Below, piece by piece: positions 35,559-46,945 of a stretch of 64,000 bases of DNA (position 1 is its first letter; every line of letters begins with the position of its first letter). The stretch comes from Synanceia verrucosa. Lineage: Eukaryota; Chordata; Actinopteri; Perciformes; Synanceiidae. The stretch is taken from positions 13,333,454 to 13,397,453 of the forward strand of contig CM056563.1 in NCBI GenBank assembly GCA_029721515.1, read 5' to 3'. The translations under genes were made by a program, and so were the position numbers. The notes under the pieces were generated by a model. That model did not search any database. It was not told the origin of the DNA and saw only the letters and a list, made by a program, of their open reading frames with translations.

Positions 35559-35760
35559 GTTAGCTTAGCATAAAGACAGGAGGAAATGGCTAGCCTGGCT
35601 CTGTGCAAAGTGTTAACGCTCACTAGTTAACAGATTATGTATGCTTAGTTTGTCAGCCCAACATGTCAAAACATGTTGTAGTTTCATTGAAAGACGTGTG
35701 CTCGCTGTTTTCTCTGTGTCCAGTCTTTGTGCTAAGCTAAGCTAAGCTAACCACTACTGG
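35559..35760. repeat. Inverted-repeat segment with GCTAAGCTAAGC ends
   Basis: GTTAGCTTAGCATAAAGACAG at the left pairs with CAGTCTTTGTGCTAAGC...TAAC at the right, so the segment could fold back on itself. A related TTAGCTTAGCTTAGCAT stretch occurs at 26881-26897. This looks like a fold-back MITE or its remnant. Confidence 0.5.
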
Positions 35761-37654
35761 CAGTAATTGCGACATGCTCCAGCAATCTATATATTTAGTC
35801 TATTCCAAGTTTGGGAAAAGGGTGATGTTAAGGTCAAACACATAAGTCTATATACTTGACTAATTTAAATCACTTACATACATAGGATCAGCTATGCTTT
35901 ATGTTTTCAGAGTAATAAATCAGGACATCACTGTGGATATGTTTAAATATTCTGTTATAAACTGTAGTAAATCATGGAAAATATCAATCGTAACCCAACA
36001 GCACATTTTATTTACAGAGCTTAACCAGCAACTATCACCTGTCATGAAGTCAGAAGACTGCACAATAATCTGTGACATAACAAACACATCATTCTAAACA
36101 CATCCACACCCCCACATGCTGTGTGCGGCATACAGTCATCTATAATTGGGGACGTGGTGTGATGGGGCGATGGCTGCTTGTCAACAAAGATTAGCTGCAG
36201 GTGTGTGTGTGTGTGTGTGTAGCCACTGTTACACCTGGATGAAATAGGATACTGTAAGGACACATGAAGGGAAGTCTGTCTATATGCAAACAAAACACAG
36301 AAGCCCTCATCCACATGTGCACACACGGAGACTATTTCATTTTATTATGTCACTACTTTTTTGCCTGCTGATTGCCCCTCATGTAAGGCTAACGCAGAAG
36401 AATTCATGTCACACACGTCACAAAACCTTTGTGTTTGGCTAAAGAGCAGCGACTCTCACTTCTCTTTTCTCTGCCAGGTACGACAGCAAACATCAGTCAT
36501 GCTCTCTCCACTTATTCTGAAAGCCAAAGAGAGTCAGTCATCACATAAAGTATGTGATACATATTTATGGTTTGTTTGGGGCTATTGTATCAGACGTTAA
36601 AAGCACTGACAGAGCAGGCCCACTGGTGTCTAAATTCACTAAAACCACGATTTGATTTGACTTTTTCCAGCTCTAAAACGACTTATCTCTTGTTCATGTA
36701 ACACAGGGAAGACACACCAGTGACTTCAGGGAAGCAGGAGGATTTTCGATTTCTGCTGTTTCTCCGTCATTCCTGACCTTGCCAGTGGCCATGGTGTCTC
36801 AAAGTGCAGCTGTAAGCTACTGGTGGGCTACGCTGTGTTGTCTTTGAAGTCCGCAGGGCGGGGGTGGGCAAAAAAAAAAAAGATACGAGGAGAGTCGCAG
36901 ATCCTGCTTATGACTACAAAGGTCAAAAGATTTTTGATTTCAACCATGCCTAAGTAGTCATCTACTGCTGTCAGCGTGGATAAGGAAAAGGGCAGCTGCT
37001 GCTCTTTTATAAGGGAGGACACATTAGGGTTGAGTGGGAGCATCGTCTTCAGACAGATATGACAAATCACCTGAAACACTTTTTTTTGAGACGTCAGCGA
37101 GGCACTTTTGACTTATCTTTACACCGTGTATCTGTGTAGAGATAACACACTGTTGTCCATGAGTGCCAACCTACAACTGTTGTTCCTGTTTGCAAACATC
37201 TTTGGGCCCCATATGCCTCACTGAATGAGTTTATATATTTTAGTAATTTGGACAGTTTTCTGACAGCTGCATTTGTAATTGTGATTTAGTAAAACCAGCA
37301 AAAACACCTCTTCCTGAGGTGTTTGAACTTTTTCACCAACCCTCTATATCTTTGATCTCTCTCTCTCACACACACACACTTTTGGTCACGAACACACAGA
37401 ATGAGACGGGTAAAAGTCAAGACCACCTGATTTCTAACACTCATACTTCAAGCAGGCCAATGAGAAGCCTCAGACGCGTACTATCAACGAGGCAAAAGAC
37501 AAACTAAAAACTCTGAAGTGAGACAACTGAGGCGCACACACATCAGCTTTTTCTCTTACAATTTATGCTTCCCTTCAAACGTTGCATCTGTTTCTTACTC
37601 TCTCTGCTGGTGTTTGTCCCTCCACCATCATATTTCCTTTGTTCTCCATCACAG
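35761..37654. other. Intergenic, weak exon-like signals only
   Basis: At 36479-36551 a good acceptor (TTTTCTCTGCCAG) and a donor (AAA then GTATGT) bracket a short open segment, but I recognise no product. A (CA)n run lies near 37367-37380. I would not call a gene here on this evidence. Confidence 0.4.
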
Positions 37655-37729
37655 AATATCGATGGTGGCAGCTACCCAAACTCTCCTCTACACTCTGAGT
37701 CTCTCTCTCTTTTCCTCTGGCCTTCACAG

Positions 37730-37810
37730 GAGGCTCTCAGGGCGCAGTATGAGGCTGCCCTCGCCACACAGTTGTCAAGCATGAACCGATCGTTTCACCT
37801 AAGTGAATAA
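37730..37810 (+). CDS. Candidate terminal coding exon of an unrecognised gene
   Basis: A strong polypyrimidine tract and acceptor (CCTCTGGCCTTCACAG) precede 26 codons, EALRAQYEAALATQL followed by SSMNRSFHLSE, and a TAA stop at 37808-37810. The peptide looks like an amphipathic helix, and its codons do not look like simple repeat. A second strong acceptor at 37653-37654 keeps the same frame open upstream and could be an alternative start of the exon. I cannot name the protein. Upstream exons would have to lie on the plus strand between about 0.5 and 37.6 kb, and none is convincing. It may be spurious. Confidence 0.25.
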   Translation, partial: EALRAQYEAALATQLSSMNRSFHLSE

Positions 37811-40309
37811 CAGCAGCATTCACTGCGGACCCACTCCCATCTCTCTGTATGCTCCCTTCATCCTTTTGTCATTTTCACCCCTTCCATCTCTTCTTCCCTT
37901 TCTCCTCCCTGTCTCCCCTAACATCTCCTGTTACCTTTACTCCTCCTGTACCTCCTCATCTTTTCACTTCTCCTGATCATCTCATCTTCCCTCTCTGACT
38001 CTTTGTTTCTCTTGTTTTTTTATTCCCTCTCATTTTCTATGCACAAACACGCCCTTTCTCTCTATTTGTGCCACCCCCTGTTACGTTCAGGTCATTGTGA
38101 GCTGCTGCTACAAAGGAACTATAAATGGCCTCTCTCTGCCCCCTATGGCGAACCACAATACTAGATCTCACACAGGCCAGACCTGACGTCTGTGTGTGCA
38201 CTTTTATTTGTGAATGTGTGTGTCCGGGCGCAAGAAAGCATGCCTGTATGTGTGAGTGTCTCAGGGATTACTGAACTGCAAGAGCACCTTGACCCTGGTG
38301 TATATAAGACATGTCACCACCATTTTTTTCTGCATCGCTCTCTGTAGTGTTTGCTCTTTTAACAGCAGTATAGAATATGTTAACTTCCTGTCTGCGGCTG
38401 CCAAAGACCCCGATCTTACAATAGCTGGCAAGAAAGACTCAAGGACACGAGCTAGCGAACATCCTGCCCTGTGTAACTCAGTACAGACTGGCACTCCCAC
38501 TTCCAGAATGAGACATTTGATCATCACTGCAGTCACTGACAGCAATAGGGTTGTGTGATCCAACACAGGAGACTCAAACTATTTTTACATACATACTCTT
38601 TCAGAGAAACCAATATGACCAGATCTTTTTAGCAGCACCTGAATTTTGGACAGAAATGAACAGAGCTTTTGAAAACAGCATCAGTCAACATGAGACATGG
38701 CCTGTATCCAGGAGCATGAGGTTAGATTCCACTGCCAAAAGCTAACATCGATAGAAGGGGAGGGGTTGACGGCTATGAATGATCAGGCTTATTGATGCTT
38801 TGAGCGAAGGATCAGAGTTCACTTAAAACAGCAGCCAACTGCCTCTCATTATGCAGCCACAGGGCGTTTCATTAGAGTAAGGCCTTAAGAATGACCTCAG
38901 CATTAGCAGGACTTCTGTCATTACCAGCGTAGACAAACACATTCATTTTGGGACGGCTGATTGGAGGTTTTTCTTCTTGACTGGGAGCAATACATGCAAT
39001 GCCCATGTGTGTATGTGAGTGCAATCCAATTATATTGCATTGTAGACTTTATGATGGCAGTTTTATGCGGAGTCACTTGCAATGGGTGCAGCAGCAAGAG
39101 TGAGCTTACATTTTGAGAAAGATTATGAGCAACCGCTGGTAGAGAGTCCAAATCTGTCTACCCGGACGATAAATATATAAGATAATGTGCAGTGTGATTT
39201 TACCTTTAAATGATGGTACTGGAATGAAAAAAATATCTACAAGATGTAGTTTCTTTTTCATTGTACGTCAGCTGCGAGGTACAGTAATGGGGTTTACATG
39301 GCAGCAAATTTCTCCATCAATAAGATGATGGGGAGAGGAGGGGAAAGGAGGGGAGAAAGGAGGAGAGGAAAGGAGGGGAGAGAGAAGAGCAATGATTGAG
39401 AGAGGAGAAGAGATGATAGAAGAGGAAAGGAGAAGAGTGTAAATAATGAGAGAGGAAGAGAGGAAAGGAGAGAAAGTGGAAAGGAGAGGAAGAGGAAAGG
39501 AGGAGAGAGAGGAGGAGAGCAAAGAAGCAGAGAGGAAAGGAAAGGTGGAGAGAGGAAAGGAGAGGAAGAAGAAAGGAGGGATGGTCATGTGAGATCATGG
39601 TGTGTTTTCACCGCTCTTTAATTGGACCCATTTCATCTTGCAATGTATCAGAAAGGTCAACAATGTAACATTACATTTTCTTGACTCTTGGCTGGTCGTG
39701 TAATTACTGTAAGTATCCCTGAGTCCTAATAAAAGGAGGCCCTCAACTTTGTGAGCATCACTGCCTGATGAATTGTGTTCAGCACCATGGACAGAATCAG
39801 AGACGCCAGAGCAAAACATATTGTACCCATGTACTGTATTTAAACCAGAGAAGGAAATGAGTCGTTGTGAAGAAATACAAATAGCTGGCTGAATCATAAT
39901 GTGGATGGAGCCCATTTAGCCCTGGACATGTTCAAGGTATTGCAGACGGTCCCAAAATAAATGCAACAAAAAAAAAAGCTGACTGCAGTCACTCAGTGAA
40001 AAATTTTCCTTTAGTACTTCAAAAATAAAAATAAATAAATAAGCTCTCGAACTGACACGAATATCTTTTTACACCTTCAACATTAACAATTTTCAGGCTA
40101 ATTATTGGAGTTATTTCTATGTGTTTTCACAGAAATCTGAAGGTAACAACGTAAAAAAGAGAAGGATCACTTGTGGGCTCAGTGAGGCTACAGGTCTGCT
40201 AAACATCTGCTTCATCTGTGCGCTTTTCTTTCTCGACACTTGAAGTGAAAATCAGGCCAAACTTACCTTGACTGACATTAAAAAAGGTGTGTCCAGGATT
40301 TACTGAACA
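37811..40309. other. Intergenic, includes purine tract
   Basis: It is pyrimidine-rich at 37850-38040 and non-coding through 39.3 kb. The homopurine tract at 39329-39582 is listed separately. No further gene is recognised. Confidence 0.5.
39329..39582. repeat. Homopurine tract (GGAGAGGAAAGGAG type)
   Basis: About 250 bp of plus strand that is nearly all purine, with the same GGAAAGGAGAGGA vocabulary as the tract at 14.4 kb. The minus-strand frames over it are low-complexity Ser/Leu/Phe/Pro artefacts. Confidence 0.9.
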
Positions 40310-40560
40310 AAACAGCCGAGGTCTCGCCTTCTCTGAGACACCTGGCCGGTGAACACCATGGAGGATCAGTATCCACTGGCCCTTTATGGAATCGGCGCAG
40401 ACGGAGGCATTTCGGCGAGAAAAAGCGAGGTCGTCGTCTCGATGCTGCGGTGCAAAGCGCGGTTCCCCCGGTGGAAAAGCGGTTTGCGCGTTGCAGCCTT
40501 GGTGACTGTGTGCGGTGCGCACTAGTCTCCACCGGACTCACATTTCCAGACAGCGGAGGG
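40310..40560. promoter_or_regulatory. CpG-dense candidate promoter
   Basis: I count about 22 CpG dinucleotides in roughly 230 bp, far above the surrounding sequence. On the plus strand an ATG at 40358-40360 in a strong Kozak context (GAACACCATGG) opens a 55-codon frame that ends at 40525. I do not recognise the peptide. The direction of any transcript is unknown. A distal cacna1i first exon on the minus strand, or an unannotated gene on the plus strand, are both possible. Confidence 0.4.
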
Positions 40561-41639
40561 AAGGACAGAAATCAAACGGCAATTCTCAGTTGTTGTTGAT
40601 TTTTTTTCCCCCCACAGGGCAAGTTTTATTTTCGGGGCTCTTAAACGAATATTTCGAGCCGGTAAATGAGACAATCAAAGCATGGAGTTTCACTTTAAGC
40701 TGTATGCGCTACGGATTTTGGGAACACTTTTAAATAAGTAAATAAAAAAAACACGGTCACGTTGACTGAGCACACTGCAAAAAAAAAATCCCACTGAACA
40801 GGAGAGAAATAGTTGTCCGGTCTGTCTCAACGACGCATCTTCTTGTTTCCATTTTTCAAATTTCACATCTTGTCAGATCGTTCCGACACCATGTCAGAGC
40901 CCAACTTGTTATTCCAAGGCGCTGTATCCAAATCCGATGGCAACAGTTAATCACCTGCAGACTAAAATAGTGATGTTTTTTTTATTTGTTTGCGTCCTCA
41001 CTTTGCGCTCAGTCCTCCTCCTGGTGGAAAGCACCTCTGTCCAGCCAAAAAATATCCCAGGAAAGCTTTACCAAAAGATCGCTTCTGACAAATGAAAAAA
41101 GAGATAAAACACTAAAAATGCCCTCCAGGTGGAACGATCAGACGCTCAGAAAAAAAGTTGATCTCTTGCAATAATTCCCACGCTCCATGGGCTTATTAAT
41201 TTATCTGGCGCGTCAAGACCTCGTCTTATGGTTGAATTATCCTCAGCGAGGAGTTGTGAGCGAGAGACACAGAGAGAGAGACAGAAAGAGAGAGAGATAG
41301 AGAGAGTCACATTTAGGGAAATGGGCAGCAATAATCCTCTGGATGAAGAGTAACGCGCTGCTGGTTGGAGCATGGTTGGGTATGCTCCTCATTATGTGTC
41401 CAACACTGATTTATTTAGTCCCATCTGGAAAGAGTGTGTTACAGCACTAACTCACTCCATGCACAGAATTGAAGTGGAACACTACACACACTGTGCTCTG
41501 TGCGTTCAGTGTTAAGTGTGTGCCTTATTTTTGGTTTTTGTGGCGTGCGGGGACACAGCAGTCTGAGGGCGGATTTAATATTTGATGAGGCGTGCTTATT
41601 ATATACCCTCATAACCAGTTGGCACCAGCATTGAGATTT

Positions 41640-41653
41640 GGGGGGGGGGGGGG
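41640..41653 (+). repeat. Poly(G) run
   Basis: Fourteen G residues open a second CpG-rich patch that reaches about 41830. Confidence 0.95.
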
Positions 41654-41968
41654 CGTGCGCACACATAAATGGCGCTTTTAAACACGCACGCAGCGGTGGC
41701 TGATCTGGCTGAGCGTCTTTATTGGGTCGGACAAGCGAACGCAGCATCGCAGCGTGAACGCGAGAGACTCACGCATGAACAAGTTCGATTCAAACACCAC
41801 CGGGGCGGCGGAAGGGGGGGGGTACTGCGGATCATATTGGCAAGTGGGAGGTGACGCACTGACATATAACATGGTGTTTATTGTATAAACAGGGGGATGT
41901 CAGGGGGATGTGAGGATTTGAGAGAAGAAAAGTCAAGTGTAATTTGGGTGAGGGGGTATAAGTATTTA

Positions 41969-42335
41969 TGTACACTCACTGGCCACTATATTAGGTACCT
42001 CTGCTAGTAGTTTGGACCCCTTTTCCCTTCAGAAGTGCCACAACAACAAGGCATTTTCACACACCTGCCGTTCACTGGATAGATTCTCTTTTCCGGACCA
42101 TTCCCTGTGAACCCTAGAGATGGCTGTAGTGACAAATCCCAGTAGGTCATCAGTTTCTGAAATACTCAGACTAGCCACGTTCAAAGTCACTTAAATCCCC
42201 TTTCTTCCCTGTTCTGATGCTCCGTTTGAACTTCAGCAAGTTGTCTTGACCACATCTACATGCCTCAATGCACTGAACTGTGGCCATGCGATTGGCTGAT
42301 TGACTATTTTGTGTTAACAAGCAATTGAACATATT
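41969..42335. mobile_element. Dispersed repeat with CACTGGCCACTATATTAGG end
   Basis: The left end CACTCACTGGCCACTATATT and the inner phrases GGCCATGCGATTGGCTGATT and TGTTAACAAGCAATTGAAC match a repeat I recognise as very common in fish. In intact copies its right end is the inverted complement of the left. Here the right terminus is missing, so the copy is truncated. Superfamily not assigned. Confidence 0.6.
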
Positions 42336-42374
42336 TATATAGAAGAAGAAAAAGAAATAGGCTTCTTTCTATTC

Positions 42375-42428
42375 TTTCAGCACCTTGGACAGCTAATAAA
42401 TCAGCAGGTGCTGTCCAGGGTGCTGAAA
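42375..42428. promoter_or_regulatory. Inverted pair of RE1/NRSE (REST-binding) motifs
   Basis: The plus-strand site at 42376-42396 starts TTCAGCACC-TT-GGACAGC. The minus-strand site at 42427-42407 reads TTCAGCACC-CT-GGACAGC-ACC. Both match the RE1 consensus NTYAGMRCCNNRGMSAG in full, and the second also matches the 3' part. They face each other as a 19-bp palindrome with one wobble position and a 16-bp centre. REST/NRSF recruits corepressors to RE1 sites at neuronal genes. A precursor-miRNA-like hairpin is an alternative reading. Confidence 0.75.
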
Positions 42429-42439
42429 ACTCTCTAGTC

Positions 42440-43729
42440 AAACTTCACAAACTACTGACACTTCCTGGCTTAAGTAGCACCTGTAACCACAAAGCATATT
42501 AAAAGTATCAATCTTAATCTATTTTTCCAAAATTGTCTCAGTGGGCGTCATTGGATGAGCAACATAATTTTCGTCATGACTTCAGGGGTGGGGCAAACTC
42601 TCATTTCTATTTTATGATTTAATGTCACCCATCAAATCAGGCATAAAATGATAAGTATAATAATTACCGGGGGGGGGGCTGCAGCAGCTAATTTGATGGT
42701 TATTCATTTAGTTCATTGCAACAGACTGATGGCGGGGGTCCAAAGCCTTGCCACAGTGTTTACAGAATGTTTTAAGTGCTCTATAAGCAAAAAGAACAGA
42801 CATTAGAAAAAACGCTGAACCATGAATATAAAGAGTGAGGCTGCAGAGATTTCAGATTAATTAAACATGACTACATTCCTTCACATGCCAGGTCTGACAC
42901 ACTGAAAGCAGCGAGCCTGGCCTTTTAATGGTTAAGCACATGGCTTAGTTTTAGACACTCACTCCACATGTATTGACAGCAAAATACTTATTATGGCACT
43001 CCCATAAACTCGGACAAAAACAAAGCTGGAAGCATGAAAATTGTATGTTTTGCCATTGTGTGGTTATGACTAATTCAAGGCGCCATGTGCAAAAATACCC
43101 CCGCTTGCCAGCTTGAGGTAAAGTGCGTTATTCATAAGTTGTGAATAATTGAGGTTTAGGGAGCACAGTTGGATCTGAGGGGGGATATTTGCTGACTGTG
43201 TGCTTTGTCTAGGTTGGCACTTATGAGGAAACACAATGCTTGGGTCAGGCAATTAACAGGCAGAACAAAGAAACAAAGCTAGGTAGCCTTTGAGTTTTAA
43301 TGGCCAAGAAGTTTCCAGACTAGTCTCTTTTATGATCTATTTTGGATGTTATTAAGAGCGGATGTGTTACTGCTGCTAACATTTTGGGATAGGAGACGCT
43401 CATTAAGTTGCATCAACAGTACAGGAATGTCTGGAAACAACGTGCGAACAGAAGTTTTAACATTGTGTCGTGTTGCACGACATCATGGCACACCATGTCA
43501 TGGAGTGTCACGTCATATCTGGTCACATCAAGTAACTGAAGTCACAACAAAACTAAGCAACAAGACAGTGATGAGAGAGGGAAGGAACATGGTGGGGATT
43601 TCTTTTTTTTAACAGCAGATCATTTTCCCACAGGATACAGTATGTAATGTAATGTAATGGTCCCATGTTGTGTAGAATTTGGTTGTTGTAGTTAATCAAA
43701 AATATAACGGATAACACATTAATAATTAA

Positions 43730-43766
<37 letters not shown>

Positions 43767-44234
43767 TTACTTTAATAAATGACTCACTGCTGAAAGTAAT
43801 TATTTATTCCACAAGTTGCGCTACTTTTGGATTATTCGGTAACATCACCTGAGATGTACAATAACTCAAATGCCAAAGAATTTAAAATTAAACCTCATTT
43901 GCAGAAATCCTTATTCTAATAAAACATGACATCTTTAATATCTCTTTAATATCACAATATCATATCAGGAAGTTGTAAACATGGGTGCAGTAGGAGGCTA
44001 CAGGACAGACAGGAAGGTCGAGTTCACAATTTTTGTTCCATCTCTGCATACACCTGAAATGTTTTGGTGGTTTTGGCTGTTTGTTTATTTTCTGCTCCAA
44101 CAGCAGCATCACTATCTGGACTCTACCAGTCAGAACTGAAGAAGCTTCTTGGATGAAAATGATGAAACGCCTTTGACAAACATCAAGCAAGTCCAGCTGA
44201 CCCTGTTTTGCTCTCTTGAGTTGTGCAAACATGT
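42440..44234. other. Intergenic, no gene seen
   Basis: AT-rich sequence with a poly(A) run at 43735-43761 and a G9 run at 42670. The block at 44130-44220 (CAGAACTGAAGAAGCTTCTT) looks like a recurrent fish repeat fragment. Confidence 0.4.
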
Positions 44235-44521
44235 TAGCCTGGCTATCGCGAGGGCGGGCTTAACTATCAAACTATCTGTGTGCTACTGGACGAAGCTTCA
44301 ACCAGTCAGACCACTCTTTCCTCTGATGTTCGGATCAAGCGACGAAAACTGCTTGATCCAAAGAACTCGTGCGTCCTCAATCGAGCTGTTTGAAATGCTT
44401 GATTTTCATTGGTCCCCATTTCTAGGTGAATCTGAAATCGAAGAGAATGGCAGCTTGGCCAGACTGACTTGGTCGTGAAACTTTGTGCACCATCACAGGA
44501 AGTATGGGCGGACCCAGGCTA
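44235..44521. mobile_element. MITE with TAGCCTGG ends, second copy type
   Basis: It begins TAGCCTGG and ends CCAGGCTA. The flanks CAAACATGT (44226-44234) and CAAATATGC (44522-44530) agree at 7 of 9 positions, again suggesting a 9-bp duplication. The interior differs from the 3827 element, so the two share termini only. Confidence 0.55.
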
Positions 44522-44530
44522 CAAATATGC

Positions 44531-45554
44531 ATGAAAAGGTACATAAAGTAACACAGCAAGATTTTTTGATTAGTAACTGATGATTGTGTAACATTACTGC
44601 GTTACATGTGAATGTAATCTGATTACAGTTACGCTCTACTTTGTGACGCGTTACCCCAAGCACTGCCCGACACAAGCACACTGAGGTGTTCAACTTTTCT
44701 GGTTTTTCTTTGCATCTAAATGCAGCTGCCAAATCATTCTTTTCCTTTTCATTCTAATTATCAAAAATATATTTACCAGCTGCCATGTGCAAGGGTTTGG
44801 GTTTAATGTAAAGGGTTTCAGACTTACTTAAACACCTCTTTGGCTTCAAATCCAAAAGGTTTGTGTAGACTGGCAGGAAAAACCAAACATGCCTGAAAAG
44901 TTGAACTCAGGTATGTCAGTCTGGATGACCACATTGAGGTTAGTTTCCACAGAGATGCCAGTGGGGCTGTTGAGATGAGATAGGCTAAATTCCAGTGTGT
45001 GTGTGTGTGTGTGTGTGTGTGTCTGTCTATGTGTGGAATGATGTGTTCTCCTTCTCCATCAATAACACACACTCGACTAAACTGTAAAGAAGACAACCAT
45101 CCCCATGTAGATAGCAACGCAACAACAGATACACACTTTATTACACACCCATGCAGCTTGTTGGTGCGTCATACACAAAGGCAGTAATGCACACACACCA
45201 CCAGGAGTTCAGTATAAGAACATCAGATGTGTTTAGTTGTTGCATCCATCTCAACATAGTCTCATGTGACATGACACATTTGTCTTTTTTTGCCTCTCTC
45301 GGCACCCAAACACACACATTCTCGCTCTTTCACACACATCTGAAACATAAACTGACCCCCACCATGTTCTTATGAAACATTCAGGGTCCCAGTTGACTAG
45401 ACATGTGTTCACCTTTGAGTGGATAAGCCCTTGAACGTGTGTGTTTTGCATTAGTCATGTCTAGACCAGCCGAGGCATCCTTACAAAAGGGTCATGTCAC
45501 TTGCTTCAATGCCGCTGGAGAAAGTGACTGGCAGGGAGGAAAGACAGGTGAGAG

Positions 45555-45591
<37 letters not shown>

Positions 45592-46904
45592 CACAGAAGT
45601 GGGGTTGATGGCAGGCCGGGAAAGAAGATAATTAAGAGTTCTCAAAGGGGAGAGGAGATGAGTGAAGATTAAAGAAGAGGAGAGGATCGGGTCAGAGTAA
45701 GTTTCATTTCATGGAAAAGGTAACAAAGTCAACGAAAAGTCATTTCAAAAAGCCATAAAGTCATTTCACTACCTTAAAATGTTCACATTTAACAGGCCTA
45801 GGTTGTCAAATCTAAACAACCTCCACAACAAAAGCAATTCACACAACATCTCAGCTTCCATTAAACCCCACTGTGACACTGTTGCCCAGTGGACCGATGG
45901 ACTGTTTGTTTAGCTCTTGGTTCTGCACTTTTTTGCCCCAAAAACAAATCACACCAACTGAACAACAATTGCAATTTATGTTTATGGGGACATTGCAACA
46001 GTAATTCTAATTGCATCGTTTTCACTGTTTCCCATCTGGTTCCAGCTGAATAAAACTTCATGGTAAACTTCTTTTTCAAGTGCTATGTAAAAAAATGTGC
46101 TTTGTGAATGTTCCGTTCCATTATATCATCATTATATAGTACAGTTTTATCAGCACTTGTTGAATTCAAATGAATATCTTTGACACATCAGCTGATTGCT
46201 TGTATCCCAACTGTTTTTTTTTTTTTTTACCAGAGAACACCTGCTGTGTTTATAGATATGAAATACTCATACATGTAGGCTATATTTATGGAAAAATATG
46301 TTACGTAACAATGCATCAGAAGACAGTTAAAAACCAATATAAATGTGCGACAATTCAAATCAGCTGAGATGAAAAATGAATCGCGATGCCCTTTTTAAAC
46401 AGCGGAGGGCGTAATCTACGTCACACGTCACTACCTACGTCAGACAGAACAAGAGACATGGCGGTGGTCTCAAGTGATTTTGAAATCGAGGATGCACAGA
46501 CCAGTATTAAATCTGAAGTGATTTTTTGAGTTTAACTGTGTTATTCATTTAGTTATTCTGATGTGGAAAAAATCCATAATAAAGATAAGAGAAAAAATAA
46601 CTTGTAGCTTTTGCATAGTTTGTGTTTTGAAGTTACACCCTACCTCAGAAATGTGGTTTTTTTTTTGGTCTGAGAAATAATTAAAGGAATCTTTTTCAGT
46701 CATAATTTATCTGCAAGCTCACTCTGTTAAAAAAAATCATGAGAAAATCGTATCATCAATCCAGTATCAGAAAATTCAGCCACACTCATCACCTGCGGAA
46801 AAATCCAAGGAGCTGACGTTGAGACAGCAGCTGAAGAACTTAAACCAATTTAAGCTGATCTCAAGTCTATTTACAGTATCTCCCATCCCCTTTTGGACAA
46901 CCGT

Positions 46905-46945
<41 letters not shown>

